From assembly GCF_030273445.1 (NCBI RefSeq), contig NZ_CP120678.1:597501-661500 (forward strand): a stretch of 64,000 nucleotides of DNA. The letters run 5' to 3'. The DNA is from Selenobaculum gibii (GTDB taxonomy: Bacteria > Bacillota > Negativicutes > ICN-92133). The notes beneath the pieces are model-generated. The model did not search any database. It worked only from the letters and a program-made list of their open reading frames with translations, and was not told where the DNA came from. The position numbers and the translations under genes were made by a program. Of this stretch, positions 27,836 to 36,395 are shown in pieces (the first letter of the stretch is position 1; every line of letters starts with the position of its first letter).

Positions 27836-29587
27836 GTGTATAAGCAATTTGAGATAGATAAAATTTCACTAACAAAATACTTGTTTTTTACCGGTAAAGG
27901 TGGCGTAGGAAAAACATCTGTAGCTTGTGCGACAGCATTAACATTAGCCGACCAAGGGAAAAAGATATTTTTAGTGAGTACTGACCCTGCATCAAACTTG
28001 CAAGATGTATTTGGAATAGAGTTATCAAGCGAAGGAACACCGATTCAGGAAAATTCGAACCTTGTAGTTGCAAATTTAAATCCAGAGGCAGCAGCGAAAG
28101 CATATCGTGAATCAGTTATTGCCCCATATAAAGGAAAGTTGCCAGAAAGTATCATTAAAAATATGGAAGAACAACTTTCTGGTTCTTGTACAGTAGAAAT
28201 TGCAGCATTTAATGAATTTTCGAACTTTATTACCGATCAAGCAATGCAAAAAGAATACGATTACATTATTTTTGATACAGCACCTACAGGACATACACTT
28301 AGGATGTTGCAACTACCATCCGCGTGGAGCAATTTTATTAGTGAAAGTACACATGGTGCTTCTTGTTTAGGTCAATTATCTGGGCTTGAAGAGCGCAAAG
28401 AGATTTACAAACAGGCAGTAAAAATGTTAGCAAATCCTGAAATGACAACCTTGATTTTAGTGACAAGACCCGATGATACACCACTAAAAGAGGCAGCTAG
28501 AGCATCTATGGAGTTAAAAGAACTTGGTGTTAAAAATCAATGTTTAATTATCAATGGCGTTTATCTGCCTGATATAGAAAATGATAAAGTTGCAGAAGGA
28601 GTGTACAGAAAACAAGAAGCAGCATTAGAAATTATTCCAAAGGAAATCTGCGAATTAGCTACGTATATGATTCCACTTAGGTCATATCATTTAACTGGTA
28701 TCAATAATATTAGAAAAATGTTAAAAGAAGATACTTTAGATTCTGTAAATTATACTTTGCATAAAGAAAATCCATCATCCTTGAAGAATTTTATTGATGA
28801 TCTGTATCATTCTAAAAAGCGTGTGGTTTTTACTATGGGGAAAGGTGGCGTTGGCAAGACAACGCTAGCGGCTACGATTGCAATGGGGCTTTCTAGCCAT
28901 GGAGCAAAAGTCCATTTAACAACGACAGATCCAGCGGATCATTTAAAATTTGTTATTCAAGATACAAAACAACTCACAATAAGTAAAATAGATGAAAACT
29001 TAGCATTAAAAAAATATCAAGAGGAAGTACTAGGAAAAGCACGGGAAACAATGTCAGAAGATGACCTCGCTTATGTAGAAGAAGATTTACGCTCCCCATG
29101 TACACAGGAAATTGCAGTGTTTAGAGCCTTTGCTGAAATAGTGGAAAAAGCAGATGAAGAAATCGTTGTCATAGATACTGCACCAACGGGGCATACCTTA
29201 TTACTGTTAGATGCATCGCAAAGCTATCACAAGGAAGTAGAAAGGACGCATGGGGATATCCCTGAATCGGTAAGAAACCTCTTGCCGAGATTGAGAGATG
29301 AAAAAGAGACTGCCGTTGTCATTGTAACATTAGCAGAGGCAACACCAGTCTATGAAGCGATGCGTTTGCAAGCGGATTTGAAACGTGCAGGAATTCATAA
29401 TAAATGGTGGATAATCAATCATAGTATGTTAAAAACAGGTACTAAAAGTCCATTATTAAAAACAAAAGCTATGGGAGAAATCCCGTGGATAAATAAAGTA
29501 AATGAGATTTCAAAAGGAAATTTTGCAATTATTCCTTGGAAAAGCGAAGAAATTAAAGGGGAACATTTGTTAGATTTATTGAAATAG
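27836..29587 (+). CDS. arsA: Arsenite-transport ATPase ArsA
   Basis: The 583-residue double ATPase has two nucleotide-binding halves. Half 1 has GKGGVGKTS (about 20-28) and DTAPTGHTLRMLQLP; half 2 has GKGGVGKTT (about 335-343) and DTAPTGHTLLLLDAS. These match ArsA, which powers an ArsB-type arsenite pump. Metal-site cysteines appear as GASC and GSC in half 1 and SPC in half 2. Start is GTG 27836 behind taggaggataagcga. No arsB or acr3 follows; the only ArsB/NhaD-like permease in view lies 12 kb away. Confidence 0.95.
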   Translation: MYKQFEIDKISLTKYLFFTGKGGVGKTSVACATALTLADQGKKIFLVSTDPASNLQDVFGIELSSEGTPIQENSNLVVANLNPEAAAKAYRESVIAPYKGKLPESIIKNMEEQLSGSCTVEIAAFNEFSNFITDQAMQKEYDYIIFDTAPTGHTLRMLQLPSAWSNFISESTHGASCLGQLSGLEERKEIYKQAVKMLANPEMTTLILVTRPDDTPLKEAARASMELKELGVKNQCLIINGVYLPDIENDKVAEGVYRKQEAALEIIPKEICELATYMIPLRSYHLTGINNIRKMLKEDTLDSVNYTLHKENPSSLKNFIDDLYHSKKRVVFTMGKGGVGKTTLAATIAMGLSSHGAKVHLTTTDPADHLKFVIQDTKQLTISKIDENLALKKYQEEVLGKARETMSEDDLAYVEEDLRSPCTQEIAVFRAFAEIVEKADEEIVVIDTAPTGHTLLLLDASQSYHKEVERTHGDIPESVRNLLPRLRDEKETAVVIVTLAEATPVYEAMRLQADLKRAGIHNKWWIINHSMLKTGTKSPLLKTKAMGEIPWINKVNEISKGNFAIIPWKSEEIKGEHLLDLLK

Positions 29588-29591
29588 AAAA

Positions 29592-29626
29592 AGTAAGGAT
29601 ATAGCTGTAAATGCTATATCCTTACT
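29592..29626. other. Hairpin between arsA and arsR
   Basis: agtaaggatatagc and gctatatccttact form a perfect 14-bp stem with a 7-nt loop. There is no T run, so it may stabilise mRNA or lower downstream expression rather than terminate. Confidence 0.75.
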
Positions 29627-29653
29627 AGAATTATACACATTGGAAGTGATGAG

Positions 29654-29980
29654 ATGAAATATGTAGATGTCCTAAAAGCGTTGGCAGATCAAAATCGCTT
29701 AGCTATTCTATGTTATTTAATGAGTGGGAGTAAATGTGTTTGTGAAATTGAAAATATTTTACCGATTTCTCAGTCTGCCACATCAAAGCAATTAGGAAGA
29801 CTTAGAATGGTTGGGCTAATTGATGCGGAAAAAAAAGGACAGTGGGTGTATTATCAGCTAGTTTCAAATATATATGAGCTATATCCATTTCTAAAAGAAT
29901 TATTAGAAGGAGTAGATGCACAATATAAATTTAGTAAAAGAGGAAAACAAATGGATTGTAGTGAGAATTCTTTCCATTAA
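29654..29980 (+). CDS. arsR: ArsR-family metalloregulator
   Basis: The 108-residue winged-helix protein reads KALADQNRLAILCYLMSGSKCVCEIENIL, with the CxC arsenite-binding pair typical of ArsR, and a recognition helix ISQSATSKQLGRLRMVGLI. Arsenite binding would release the operator upstream of arsD. It lies last in the cluster, 67 bp after arsA with a hairpin between, whereas arsR is usually first. Confidence 0.92.
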   Translation: MKYVDVLKALADQNRLAILCYLMSGSKCVCEIENILPISQSATSKQLGRLRMVGLIDAEKKGQWVYYQLVSNIYELYPFLKELLEGVDAQYKFSKRGKQMDCSENSFH

Positions 29981-30185
29981 AACTAAAGGAAACACCTTGA
30001 GTGATAAAAAAGTTTTGTGTTAAATTTAACTCCAAGTGATAAGTAGTTTTTGCAAGAGGTTAGTGAAAAAGATGAAGGTGTAGTGTATTTATGTAAGCCA
30101 ATAAATCAACGGGTATCTTTCATATAATGATTGCAATTCATTTATATTTTGGAATCGTAGTTGGATAAATAAAATATAGAGAGAA
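29981..30185. other. Post-ars gap
   Basis: A short frame near 30058-30123 reads SEKDEGVVYLCKPINQRVSF and may be the eroded end of a gene, but I cannot name it. Nothing else is supported. Confidence 0.4.
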
Positions 30186-30224
30186 TAAAAACGCCCAGTA
30201 TAATAAAATATTTGGGCGTTTTTG
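30186..30224. terminator. Bidirectional terminator
   Basis: aaaaacgcccag and tgggcgttttt pair around an AT loop with A and T runs on both sides. It separates the ars region from the convergent flavoprotein gene. Confidence 0.88.
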
Positions 30225-30261
30225 TATAGCTACCTTTAGAACGAAGGCAGTTCAGTTAAGA

Positions 30262-30897
30262 TCAATCACGAATAAAATTTGTATAAATGCCGACTTCCTG
30301 AGTTGGAAGAGGCACACCCGCTTTTAACCCAGCTTCTTTGCATCTCAAGTAGAATGCCATATTTCTCGCCAAAGTCCGCATGGTTTGTAACCCTTCTAAA
30401 TCTTTTTTGACATCTTCAGGCTTTGCACCGTGTACCATATTCCAATATTGTGAAGCGATAATTGGCATTTGCATTAAAGTAAAATATTTATTTAATTGGT
30501 CAAATGCAGCTGTTGTTCCTGCACGACGAGCAGATACAATAGCTGCGGCGGGTTTAAGATAAAATATTTTTTGCCCAGAACAATTAGCTGCGTAAAATAT
30601 GCGATCCATAAAAGAGGTTATTGCACCACTTGCAGCTGCCCAATGTACAGGAGAACCAAATATATATCCATCAAAATTATTGGCAATCGCTAAAAATTCA
30701 TTAACTTTATCATTAAAGACACATTTGCCAATTTTAGCGCAGGTTTTACAAGCAATGCAGCCGGAGAGTGGTTTTATACCAAGCCAGAAAATTTGTGTTT
30801 CAATACCTTCACTTTCTAATGTAGTTGCAATTTCTGCTAATGCGGTATAAGTACAACCTTTTTCATGAGGACTTCCATTCACTAATAATACCTTCAT
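30262..30897 (-). CDS. NADPH-dependent FMN reductase / iron-sulfur flavoprotein-like
   Basis: The 211-residue protein has a flavodoxin-like fold: VNGSPHEKGCTYTAL (phosphate loop for FMN) and FGSPVHWAAASGAITSFMDR. Between them is a cysteine set, CIACKTCAKIGKC, as in iron-sulfur flavoproteins and related quinone or azo reductases. Substrate unknown. ATG follows ggaggta on the minus strand. It stands alone, convergent with the ars cluster. Confidence 0.88.
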   Translation of the reverse strand: MKVLLVNGSPHEKGCTYTALAEIATTLESEGIETQIFWLGIKPLSGCIACKTCAKIGKCVFNDKVNEFLAIANNFDGYIFGSPVHWAAASGAITSFMDRIFYAANCSGQKIFYLKPAAAIVSARRAGTTAAFDQLNKYFTLMQMPIIASQYWNMVHGAKPEDVKKDLEGLQTMRTLARNMAFYLRCKEAGLKAGVPLPTQEVGIYTNFIRD

Positions 30898-31074
30898 TTT
30901 AATACCTCCATTATTATCTTATCATTTTATTTAAAAGTATATTACTTAGAGTAAACTATAAGTCAAGAAAATATAATATATATAAATAATTCATCTTAAT
31001 AATAATTATTAACTTGTAATTCGTATTATTTGGTATTATAGTAAAAGAAGAGTATATAGTAAGGAGGATAAAAA

Positions 31075-31518
31075 ATGGGTGTTTCATATACAGAGGTAAA
31101 TTATAATCTATTATTAAGGGATATTGAGCAGAATTGTTTAACGGAAGAATTTTGTGGAGTATGTAAGGATAAAAACTGTTTGATTGGCTATACGAAGGCT
31201 TGTATTAAGGATTCTTTAAAAACTAAAATGACTTTTGTTCAGAATGGGGTAGAAACTATTCCGCATGATTTGCGTTCATTCGATAATGATGCGGCTTTAG
31301 ATGCAATAGCCCATATTTTACGACAATGTAAATCGTGTGAAGAAGATCATTTTGAGGATTGTCTAATCAATGTAATTCGCAGTTGCTATGAGATAATTGT
31401 ATTTGGAGATTCACTGAAGTATCAAGGGAGTATCTTTATGTACCTAAGTGCAATTCAAAATGATTTCCCTGAAGAAGCCGAACATATTTTAAAGACTTTT
31501 CAAGCTTATAAAGGATGA
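31075..31518 (+). CDS. Conserved-looking cysteine-containing protein of unknown function
   Basis: The 147-residue soluble protein starts at ATG 31075, 6 nt after a strong aaggagg. It contains CGVCKDKNC and a following Cys (residues about 27-43), then CKSC (about 102-105) and two more Cys, enough for a metal site. The rest is helical with no membrane segment. I do not recognise the family. Translation signals and codon pattern look genuine. It is transcribed divergently from the flavoprotein gene. Confidence 0.7.
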   Translation: MGVSYTEVNYNLLLRDIEQNCLTEEFCGVCKDKNCLIGYTKACIKDSLKTKMTFVQNGVETIPHDLRSFDNDAALDAIAHILRQCKSCEEDHFEDCLINVIRSCYEIIVFGDSLKYQGSIFMYLSAIQNDFPEEAEHILKTFQAYKG

Positions 31519-32100
31519 AGCTATAGTAGGTTTCTCCTTAATAACTTAATTAATAATAAAATGAATCGAAAGTAAAAGAGCAATTATATTTGATTCGTTA
31601 TTAATAATATGGTAATAGTATATAAATGACCTGTCGAAATGAATAAAATTGCCACCAACTTAGATTTACCATTTAAGCTGATGGCAATTTTATTTTTATT
31701 CAACTATTATTTTTAACTCTATAAAATATTTTACTTTTTTGATACGTAGAAGGTTAATTTTCTGAAAATTTTATCAATTTATCTTGTAATTATGTATTTT
31801 TTGAAATTCTCAAGGGAAAAGAAAGAAAAAATGTCGTTTATATGAAAGTTTAGAAGGAATTGTAATAATATTGTAGAATATGAAAAAATAACTTAAGTTT
31901 AAGTGTAAAATGAGTAAAGAATTTGTAGATACGATTGTTAGTTTAAAAATGAAAATAAGGGACATCTCAACTTAAAACAAATATGGCAGGCGTACAAATA
32001 TTTAAATATTTAGAGAGGTAAAGTAGAAATTAATATTTATCTAGAGTAGTCCAGAAGCTAATAAGAAATATTTGTTTTTGTTAGAAAGTTATATGGGGAG
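31519..32100. other. Intergenic region with one terminator
   Basis: Apart from the hairpin at 31645-31697, the region is AT-rich and broken. A 21-codon frame from ATG near 31909 (MSKEFVDTIVSL) may be a relic. No gene is supported. Confidence 0.5.
31645..31697. terminator. Terminator after the cysteine-containing gene
   Basis: aaaattgccacca and tgatggcaatttt pair with an AT-rich loop and T-rich tail, about 130 bp after the stop. Confidence 0.75.
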
Positions 32101-32109
32101 ATGAAAAAA

Positions 32110-32334
32110 ATGATTATTTTTACTGATTTAACAGGGCGGTGTCTTAATGATACAGATATTTTTCCTAAATTAAAGTTTTGGATAGAATGCAATAAAGCAA
32201 CAAAGGCTTCAATTATTTGTAAAGATAGTAGCAGCACTGAAAGTATAGTAGAGATTCCTATCGGGAATAGATGGATAACAGCAATATTAGACTCTTTTGA
32301 AGAAATAAATAAAGCATTTGAAAAAGAAATATAA
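32110..32334 (+). CDS. Small protein of unknown function
   Basis: About 74 residues starting MIIFTDLTGRCLNDTDIFPK, acidic C-terminus. I chose ATG 32110, 9 nt after ggggag; ATG 32101 would leave no spacing. No signal peptide or membrane helix is evident and I do not recognise it. A long terminator follows at 32449. Confidence 0.55.
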   Translation: MIIFTDLTGRCLNDTDIFPKLKFWIECNKATKASIICKDSSSTESIVEIPIGNRWITAILDSFEEINKAFEKEI

Positions 32335-32448
32335 AATATTTTATTTTCTGGAATTCTGCATGTACATAACAATTTTCTAATTTATAATACTTAAAGAATA
32401 CAAGTTGCAAAATTCTAAGGTTTTATGTCTTAAATTTATTTTAAATAA

Positions 32449-32506
32449 TAAAAAGCACCACTAAAAGGTTAGCTATATCATGCCTAACTTTTAGGGTGCT
32501 TTTATT
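32449..32506. terminator. Long hairpin terminator
   Basis: aaaagcacc, then ctaaaaggttag on one side and ctaacttttag then ggtgctttt on the other, form a stem of about 20 bp with T-rich ends. It can serve the plus-strand gene before it and the minus-strand gene after it. Confidence 0.88.
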
Positions 32507-32510
32507 AACT

Positions 32511-32669
32511 TTATTTATTATAGGTTTCTGTTTGGGGAGAAGTAGCTGGATTTTGAGGCGAGGGCTGATTATTTTTGTAATTTATAATTCCTACAGCGAT
32601 GACAATAGTTAAAATACCAACGATTATACATTGTACAATCTTTTGTAAGATTGGTTTTGGCAGATTCAT
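32511..32669 (-). CDS. Small single-pass membrane protein (52 aa)
   Basis: A 52-codon frame too short for ordinary gene calling. ATG (32667-32669) follows aggagactaact. Residues about 9-29 form a hydrophobic helix (IVQCIIVGILTIVIAVGII) and a polar tail rich in Asn, Pro and Gln follows. Function unknown. It lies just after another tiny frame with which it could be translationally coupled, and ends at a terminator. Confidence 0.6.
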   Translation of the reverse strand: MNLPKPILQKIVQCIIVGILTIVIAVGIINYKNNQPSPQNPATSPQTETYNK

Positions 32670-32684
32670 AGTTAGTCTCCTTTT

Positions 32685-32786
32685 TCAATATCCGTAGCTT
32701 TCAGCAAGGATAATAACTTCAATACGATCTTTGAGTCTTTGTTGCCCGTGGAAAACATAACTGCAACAAATTCTATCTTTAGACAT
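32685..32786 (-). CDS. Tiny ORF upstream of the membrane peptide (33 aa)
   Basis: Frame MSKDRICCSYVFHGQQRLKD continuing RIEVIILAESYGY. ATG 32784-32786 has ggcaggtga about 12 nt upstream. It ends 15 bp before the 52-residue gene. The residues look protein-like rather than random, but the evidence is only length and RBS. Family unknown. Confidence 0.4.
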   Translation of the reverse strand: MSKDRICCSYVFHGQQRLKDRIEVIILAESYGY

Positions 32787-32874
32787 GCAATATAAAATCA
32801 CCTGCCTTCTATTTAGTATAATTATAAATCCTTATAGAAATAGTTACAAGAATAAAAAAATATATAAAATAGCC

Positions 32875-32903
32875 TTTACAAAGTAAATGATATATGATAA
32901 TAT
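32875..32903 (+). promoter_or_regulatory. Promoter of the second tRNA cluster
   Basis: TTTACA and TAATAT are separated by 17 bp and end 18 bp before the tRNA-Thr gene. Confidence 0.6.
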
Positions 32904-32921
32904 AACTGAGCGGTTAAGTTT

Positions 32922-32997
32922 GCTGGTGTAGCTCAATTGGTAGAGCAGCTGACTTGTAATCAGCAGGTTGGGGGTTCAATTCCTCTCGCCAGCTCCA
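32922..32997 (+). tRNA. tRNA-Thr (TGT), copy 2
   Basis: Same sequence as 2095-2170, anticodon loop ctTGTaa, encoded CCA. First of a four-gene cluster. Confidence 0.97.
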
Positions 32998-33010
32998 TTA
33001 ATTTTAATAT

Positions 33011-33084
33011 GCGGGTGTAGCTCAATGGTAGAGCCCTAGCCTTCCAAGCTAGTCACGTGAGTTCGATTCTCATCACCCGCTCCA
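33011..33084 (+). tRNA. tRNA-Gly (TCC), copy 2
   Basis: Same sequence as 2184-2257, anticodon loop ctTCCaa, encoded CCA. Confidence 0.97.
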
Positions 33085-33093
33085 AAATGTTAT

Positions 33094-33182
33094 GCCGGGG
33101 TGGCGGAACTGGCAGACGCACGGGACTTAAAATCCCGCGGATAGAAATATCCGTACCGGTTCGATTCCGGTCCTCGGCACCA
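33094..33182 (+). tRNA. tRNA-Leu (TAA), copy 2
   Basis: Same sequence as 2267-2355, long variable arm, anticodon loop ctTAAaa, encoded CCA. The match with cluster 1 stops just after this gene. Confidence 0.97.
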
Positions 33183-33230
33183 TTTTACGTTAGTAAGATG
33201 GTGTTTTTTATTTATAAATAAATACGTAAT

Positions 33231-33316
33231 GCGGTCGTGGTGGAACGGCAGACACGCTAGCTTCAGGCGCTAGTGAGAGCAATCTCGTGGAGGTTCAAAT
33301 CCTCTCGGCCGCACCA
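33231..33316 (+). tRNA. tRNA-Leu (CAG)
   Basis: Class II tRNA with acceptor gcggtcg/cggccgc, anticodon stem ctagc/gctag around loop ttCAGgc, long variable arm and encoded CCA. Not a copy of the Leu (GAG) gene that holds this place in cluster 1. Confidence 0.95.
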
Positions 33317-33326
33317 GATAGAGAAT

Positions 33327-33354
33327 AAAACCTACAATGATGTAGGTTTTTTGT
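33327..33354 (+). terminator. Terminator of the second tRNA cluster
   Basis: aaaacctaca and tgtaggtttttt form a hairpin with a T run 12 bp after the last tRNA. Confidence 0.9.
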
Positions 33355-33526
33355 TTTTTAGTAATAAAATGTAGACGATATCGATATGAAAAAAGAGGGA
33401 ATTTTACAATTAACAACGAAATAAAGAATAGTACTTTGATGCCCCAAATATACATACTTAGTTATATTCGTTTGATAAAGAGTTTCCAGTATATAGAGAT
33501 GAGGAGAATATGGAGGAGGAATTCAA

Positions 33527-34378
33527 ATGGAGGTAGGAGAGAAAAAGCAGTATTCAAATGAGGAGATTTTGGAGGCGTTTAAGATTGTTCTTCCTTATAT
33601 GAATAAAATTGTTCGTGAAGATATGGCTGTTGGGTTAACAGACTTAAAGGAATACCTTGGTTATCATCGCGCGAAAAATTTCGAACTTGATTTGCCGGCT
33701 GGTAAACCGATTGCGGGGATTCCAACAATTGCGAAATGTATTGATTCAGGAAAAGAAACTTTTGAAGATATACCTAAAGAAGTTTATGGTTATCCTATAA
33801 AGACAGTTTTTACTCCGATTTATGGAAAAGATAAAAAGGTTATAGGAACTTTAAGTTCAGGGATTGATACGGGAGACAATAACGATTTGATTAGTACTGT
33901 TGAAAACCTTGCAACTTCAACGGAGCAGGCTTATATTGCTGTAGAGCAAGTTGCAATGAGTGCAACTGAATTGGCACAAGCTGGGCAAGAGGCAATCAAA
34001 TTAGCAAATGAGTTAATGGTAAAAAATAATGAAACGACGCAAGTAATTGATTATATTAATACGATTGCTCAACAAACTAATTTATTGGGTTTAAACGCGG
34101 CAATTGAGGCTGCTAGAGCAGGAGAACAAGGTAGAGGCTTTGCTGTAGTTGCAGAAGAAGTGCGTAAATTAGCTGAACAATCGCAGGAAGCAACGAAAAG
34201 AATTCAAAAAACTTTGCACGAAATGAGCCAGGCTGTATCTTCGATTGCACGTGCAATTGAAGGAACAGGTGCAATTAGTGAGGAACAAGCTGCATCTACA
34301 GAAGAAATTACTTCTAGTTTAGAAACGGTCACAAAGGGCGCAAATGATTTAAAAGAATATGTAGAAAGATTTAGATAG
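33527..34378 (+). CDS. Soluble methyl-accepting chemotaxis-type protein
   Basis: The 283-residue protein has no membrane helix. An N-terminal sensor (about 1-125, ending [17 protein letters not shown]) is joined to a short MCP signalling domain. The hairpin tip is canonical: [21 protein letters not shown] (about 187-207), followed by [13 protein letters not shown] and an adaptation-like [14 protein letters not shown]. It should signal to CheA/CheW from the cytoplasm. ATG follows a very strong ggaggagg. The chemotaxis genes at 48352-49670 could be partners. Confidence 0.93.
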   Translation: MEVGEKKQYSNEEILEAFKIVLPYMNKIVREDMAVGLTDLKEYLGYHRAKNFELDLPAGKPIAGIPTIAKCIDSGKETFEDIPKEVYGYPIKTVFTPIYGKDKKVIGTLSSGIDTGDNNDLISTVENLATSTEQAYIAVEQVAMSATELAQAGQEAIKLANELMVKNNETTQVIDYINTIAQQTNLLGLNAAIEAARAGEQGRGFAVVAEEVRKLAEQSQEATKRIQKTLHEMSQAVSSIARAIEGTGAISEEQAASTEEITSSLETVTKGANDLKEYVERFR

Positions 34379-34385
34379 AAATATA

Positions 34386-34423
34386 AGCAATGTGATATTT
34401 TGTAATCACATTGCTTTTTCTTT
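34386..34423 (+). terminator. Terminator after the chemoreceptor gene
   Basis: agcaatgtgat and atcacattgct pair and are followed by ttttctttag. Confidence 0.85.
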
Positions 34424-34506
34424 AGGGATAGCAAAGAAAAATTAAAGAATAATTTTAATAGTATATAGTATTTTTTAAAAGAATTTACAAATAAAGAGAA
34501 AAGTAG

Positions 34507-34535
34507 TGTACAAATAAATATTTTTGTTGTATAAT
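34507..34535 (+). promoter_or_regulatory. Promoter of the small gene at 34601
   Basis: TGTACA and TATAAT are separated by 17 bp, about 65 bp before the start codon. Confidence 0.55.
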
Positions 34536-34600
34536 ATAGGCGTACCTAAAGTAAATGGGCTATATTGGTATCTCATGATTTATATGATGGGGGGAGCAGT

Positions 34601-34840
34601 ATGGCAATAAAAAGCATTGAAATGGACCGCAAGGATAGCGCCAGCTATCGTAATCTTTTGAAGAGTCATGGATTCATTTCCGCAAGTTATTTATCAGTCA
34701 GTGGGTTTGATGCAAGTAGGTTAAAAAAGCTTGCTTTGCAAGGTAAACTGGATGCAGTCCGTTGTGCTATCGGGAAATCGATAAGATGGTATTATTGTGA
34801 GAAGCAGGCTGAACTGGCTCATTTACGCGGCGAGGTATAA
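34601..34840 (+). CDS. Small protein of unknown function, possibly helix-turn-helix
   Basis: About 79 residues. I start at ATG 34601, behind a ggggggagcagt RBS, rather than the longer GTG/ATG frame from 34565. The text YRNLLKSHGFISASYLSVSGFDASRLKKLALQGKLD looks like a compact helical fold and the segment SRLKKLALQGKLDAVR resembles the turn and wing of excisionase-like DNA-binding proteins, but this is weak. Own promoter and terminator make it a single-gene unit. Confidence 0.6.
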   Translation: MAIKSIEMDRKDSASYRNLLKSHGFISASYLSVSGFDASRLKKLALQGKLDAVRCAIGKSIRWYYCEKQAELAHLRGEV

Positions 34841-34885
34841 GGTATAATAAATAAAAAATTATAAAAATAAACATATGTTATTTAT

Positions 34886-34916
34886 AGAATCGGCAGTCGT
34901 CGATTCTCTTTTTTTA
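34886..34916 (+). terminator. Terminator after the small gene
   Basis: agaatcg and cgattct pair and are followed by an eight-T run. Confidence 0.85.
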
Positions 34917-34953
34917 CACTTAATATTAAAAATAAATGATTTGTACATAATAT

Positions 34954-35096
34954 AAAGTAAGACTTGATTCAAGTGGAGTTTTCATTCCATTTGAATCTTA
35001 GCAGACCTTATCCAGAAAGTTAGTTATTTGTAGGGTATAGCTCCTATTTATAGAAGTTAGGAGTCGTAGAGCGGGATAGTTATCGGATAAACTGAT
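34954..35096 (+). repeat. Dispersed hairpin repeat R1, long form
   Basis: Begins aaagtaagacttgattcaag and folds as gattcaagtgga/tccatttgaatc. A second part has ttatcc (35009-35014) pairing with ggataa (35084-35089) around an inner ctccta/taggag hairpin and the string aga-gcg. It resembles R2 and the minus-strand R3 in order and pairing. It ends 30 bp before the phosphoesterase start. Confidence 0.7.
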
Positions 35097-35125
35097 AATA
35101 ATATGTTGTAAAAATGGAGGCTATT

Positions 35126-36310
35126 GTGAACGGACCGTCAATTTATTTCATTGGAATTCTAATTGGGATAGCGCTTGGAATTGCGTATTTATTTATTACT
35201 TTATTATGTAAAGTTTTCCCCTGTTATCGGAATAAAACATTAAAGTCGTTTTTTTGGTTAATCAATATTATTGCTGTAGGTGGAATAATATTGACAAGAG
35301 GAAAGCTGGATGTATTTCCTTTTCAAGGGTTGCTCAGCCAAATAACGATTCTTTGGTTTATGGGGCAATTAATAGGGCTGTTTATGCTACCTTTTTATCA
35401 TGGGATAAAGCGAGTTTATTTGCGGAATTTGCTTAAAGAGAATGATGCTATAGATTTAAGTAGACGAAAATTTATACAAGGGGCGGCGGTTTCTTTGCCT
35501 ATTATATCATTTGGGTTAAGTGGATATGGTACTTTCTTGGGCGGAGAAAAAGTAGAGTTTTTAGAACATGACATTTTAATTAAAAATTTAGACGTTCAAA
35601 ATGATGGATTAAAGATAGGACAGATTAGTGACGCACATATTGGATTATTTTTTTCTGTTGAAAAATTATCACAGATTCTTGAACTGTTATATAAAAAAGG
35701 TGCAGATGTAGTTGTTATTACCGGTGACTTGATTGATGATGTAAAAATGATTGATGCCTTGATTGAAGTTTTAAATGGATATATTTCTAAATTTCGTTAC
35801 GGAATTTATTTTTCGTGGGGAAATCATGAATATTTTCGCAATTTCCCTAAATTAGAAACAGCATTTCAGCATAGTGAAGTTAAAGTATTGAGGAATAAAA
35901 ACACACTACTTATTAATAGTAAAAAACCTGTTTATTTATTAGGCATTGATTATCCTTGGAGTGAAACGGCAAATGAACAGATTGTAAAAAGTAAAGAAAT
36001 GCTAGATTTAGCCTTATTGGGGGTTACGGAAAACTCGACAAAAATATTATTGAGCCATCATCCCGTTGTTATAGACTATGCGTATGAGAAAAATATAGAT
36101 TTAACGTTAACTGGGCATACCCATGGTGGTCAGGTGGCTATTGGAAGACAACCTCTTTTACCAGTTCGGTATAAGTATATGCGCGGAATGTATCAAAAGG
36201 AGCAAATGTATGGGTATGTAAGTACTGGCGCCGGAAGTTGGTTTCCATTTCGCTTAGGTTGTCCAGCTGAAATTAGTTTGTTTACGCTAAAAGTTTTATC
36301 TGATAGCTAA
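35126..36310 (+). CDS. Membrane-linked metallophosphoesterase (YkuE-like) with an internal Tat-type motif
   Basis: About 394 residues. The N-terminal 100 residues hold three or four membrane helices. Next comes SRRKFIQGAAVSLPIISFG (about 114-132), a twin-arginine motif plus hydrophobic stretch. The phosphoesterase domain follows with SDAHIG, TGDLIDD, WGNHEYF, LLSHHP and LTGHTHGGQ, all metal-binding motifs of the calcineurin-like family. YkuE homologues are Tat exported, which implies an extracytoplasmic catalytic domain. GTG 35126 sits 5 nt after ggagg; the ATG at 35114 overlaps that RBS. R1 lies in its leader. Confidence 0.9.
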   Translation: MNGPSIYFIGILIGIALGIAYLFITLLCKVFPCYRNKTLKSFFWLINIIAVGGIILTRGKLDVFPFQGLLSQITILWFMGQLIGLFMLPFYHGIKRVYLRNLLKENDAIDLSRRKFIQGAAVSLPIISFGLSGYGTFLGGEKVEFLEHDILIKNLDVQNDGLKIGQISDAHIGLFFSVEKLSQILELLYKKGADVVVITGDLIDDVKMIDALIEVLNGYISKFRYGIYFSWGNHEYFRNFPKLETAFQHSEVKVLRNKNTLLINSKKPVYLLGIDYPWSETANEQIVKSKEMLDLALLGVTENSTKILLSHHPVVIDYAYEKNIDLTLTGHTHGGQVAIGRQPLLPVRYKYMRGMYQKEQMYGYVSTGAGSWFPFRLGCPAEISLFTLKVLSDS

Positions 36311-36340
36311 CGGAGTCTGTTAATTACATTGGTACGTTAT

Positions 36341-36386
36341 CTTATAAAAATAAAAACTGCCTAAAGGCAGTTTTTATTTTTATAAG
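36341..36386. terminator. Bidirectional terminator with 21-bp perfect arms
   Basis: cttataaaaataaaaactgc and its exact complement pair around a taaa loop between convergent genes, with A and T runs on the two sides. Confidence 0.92.
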
Positions 36387-36395
36387 ATGGAGATG

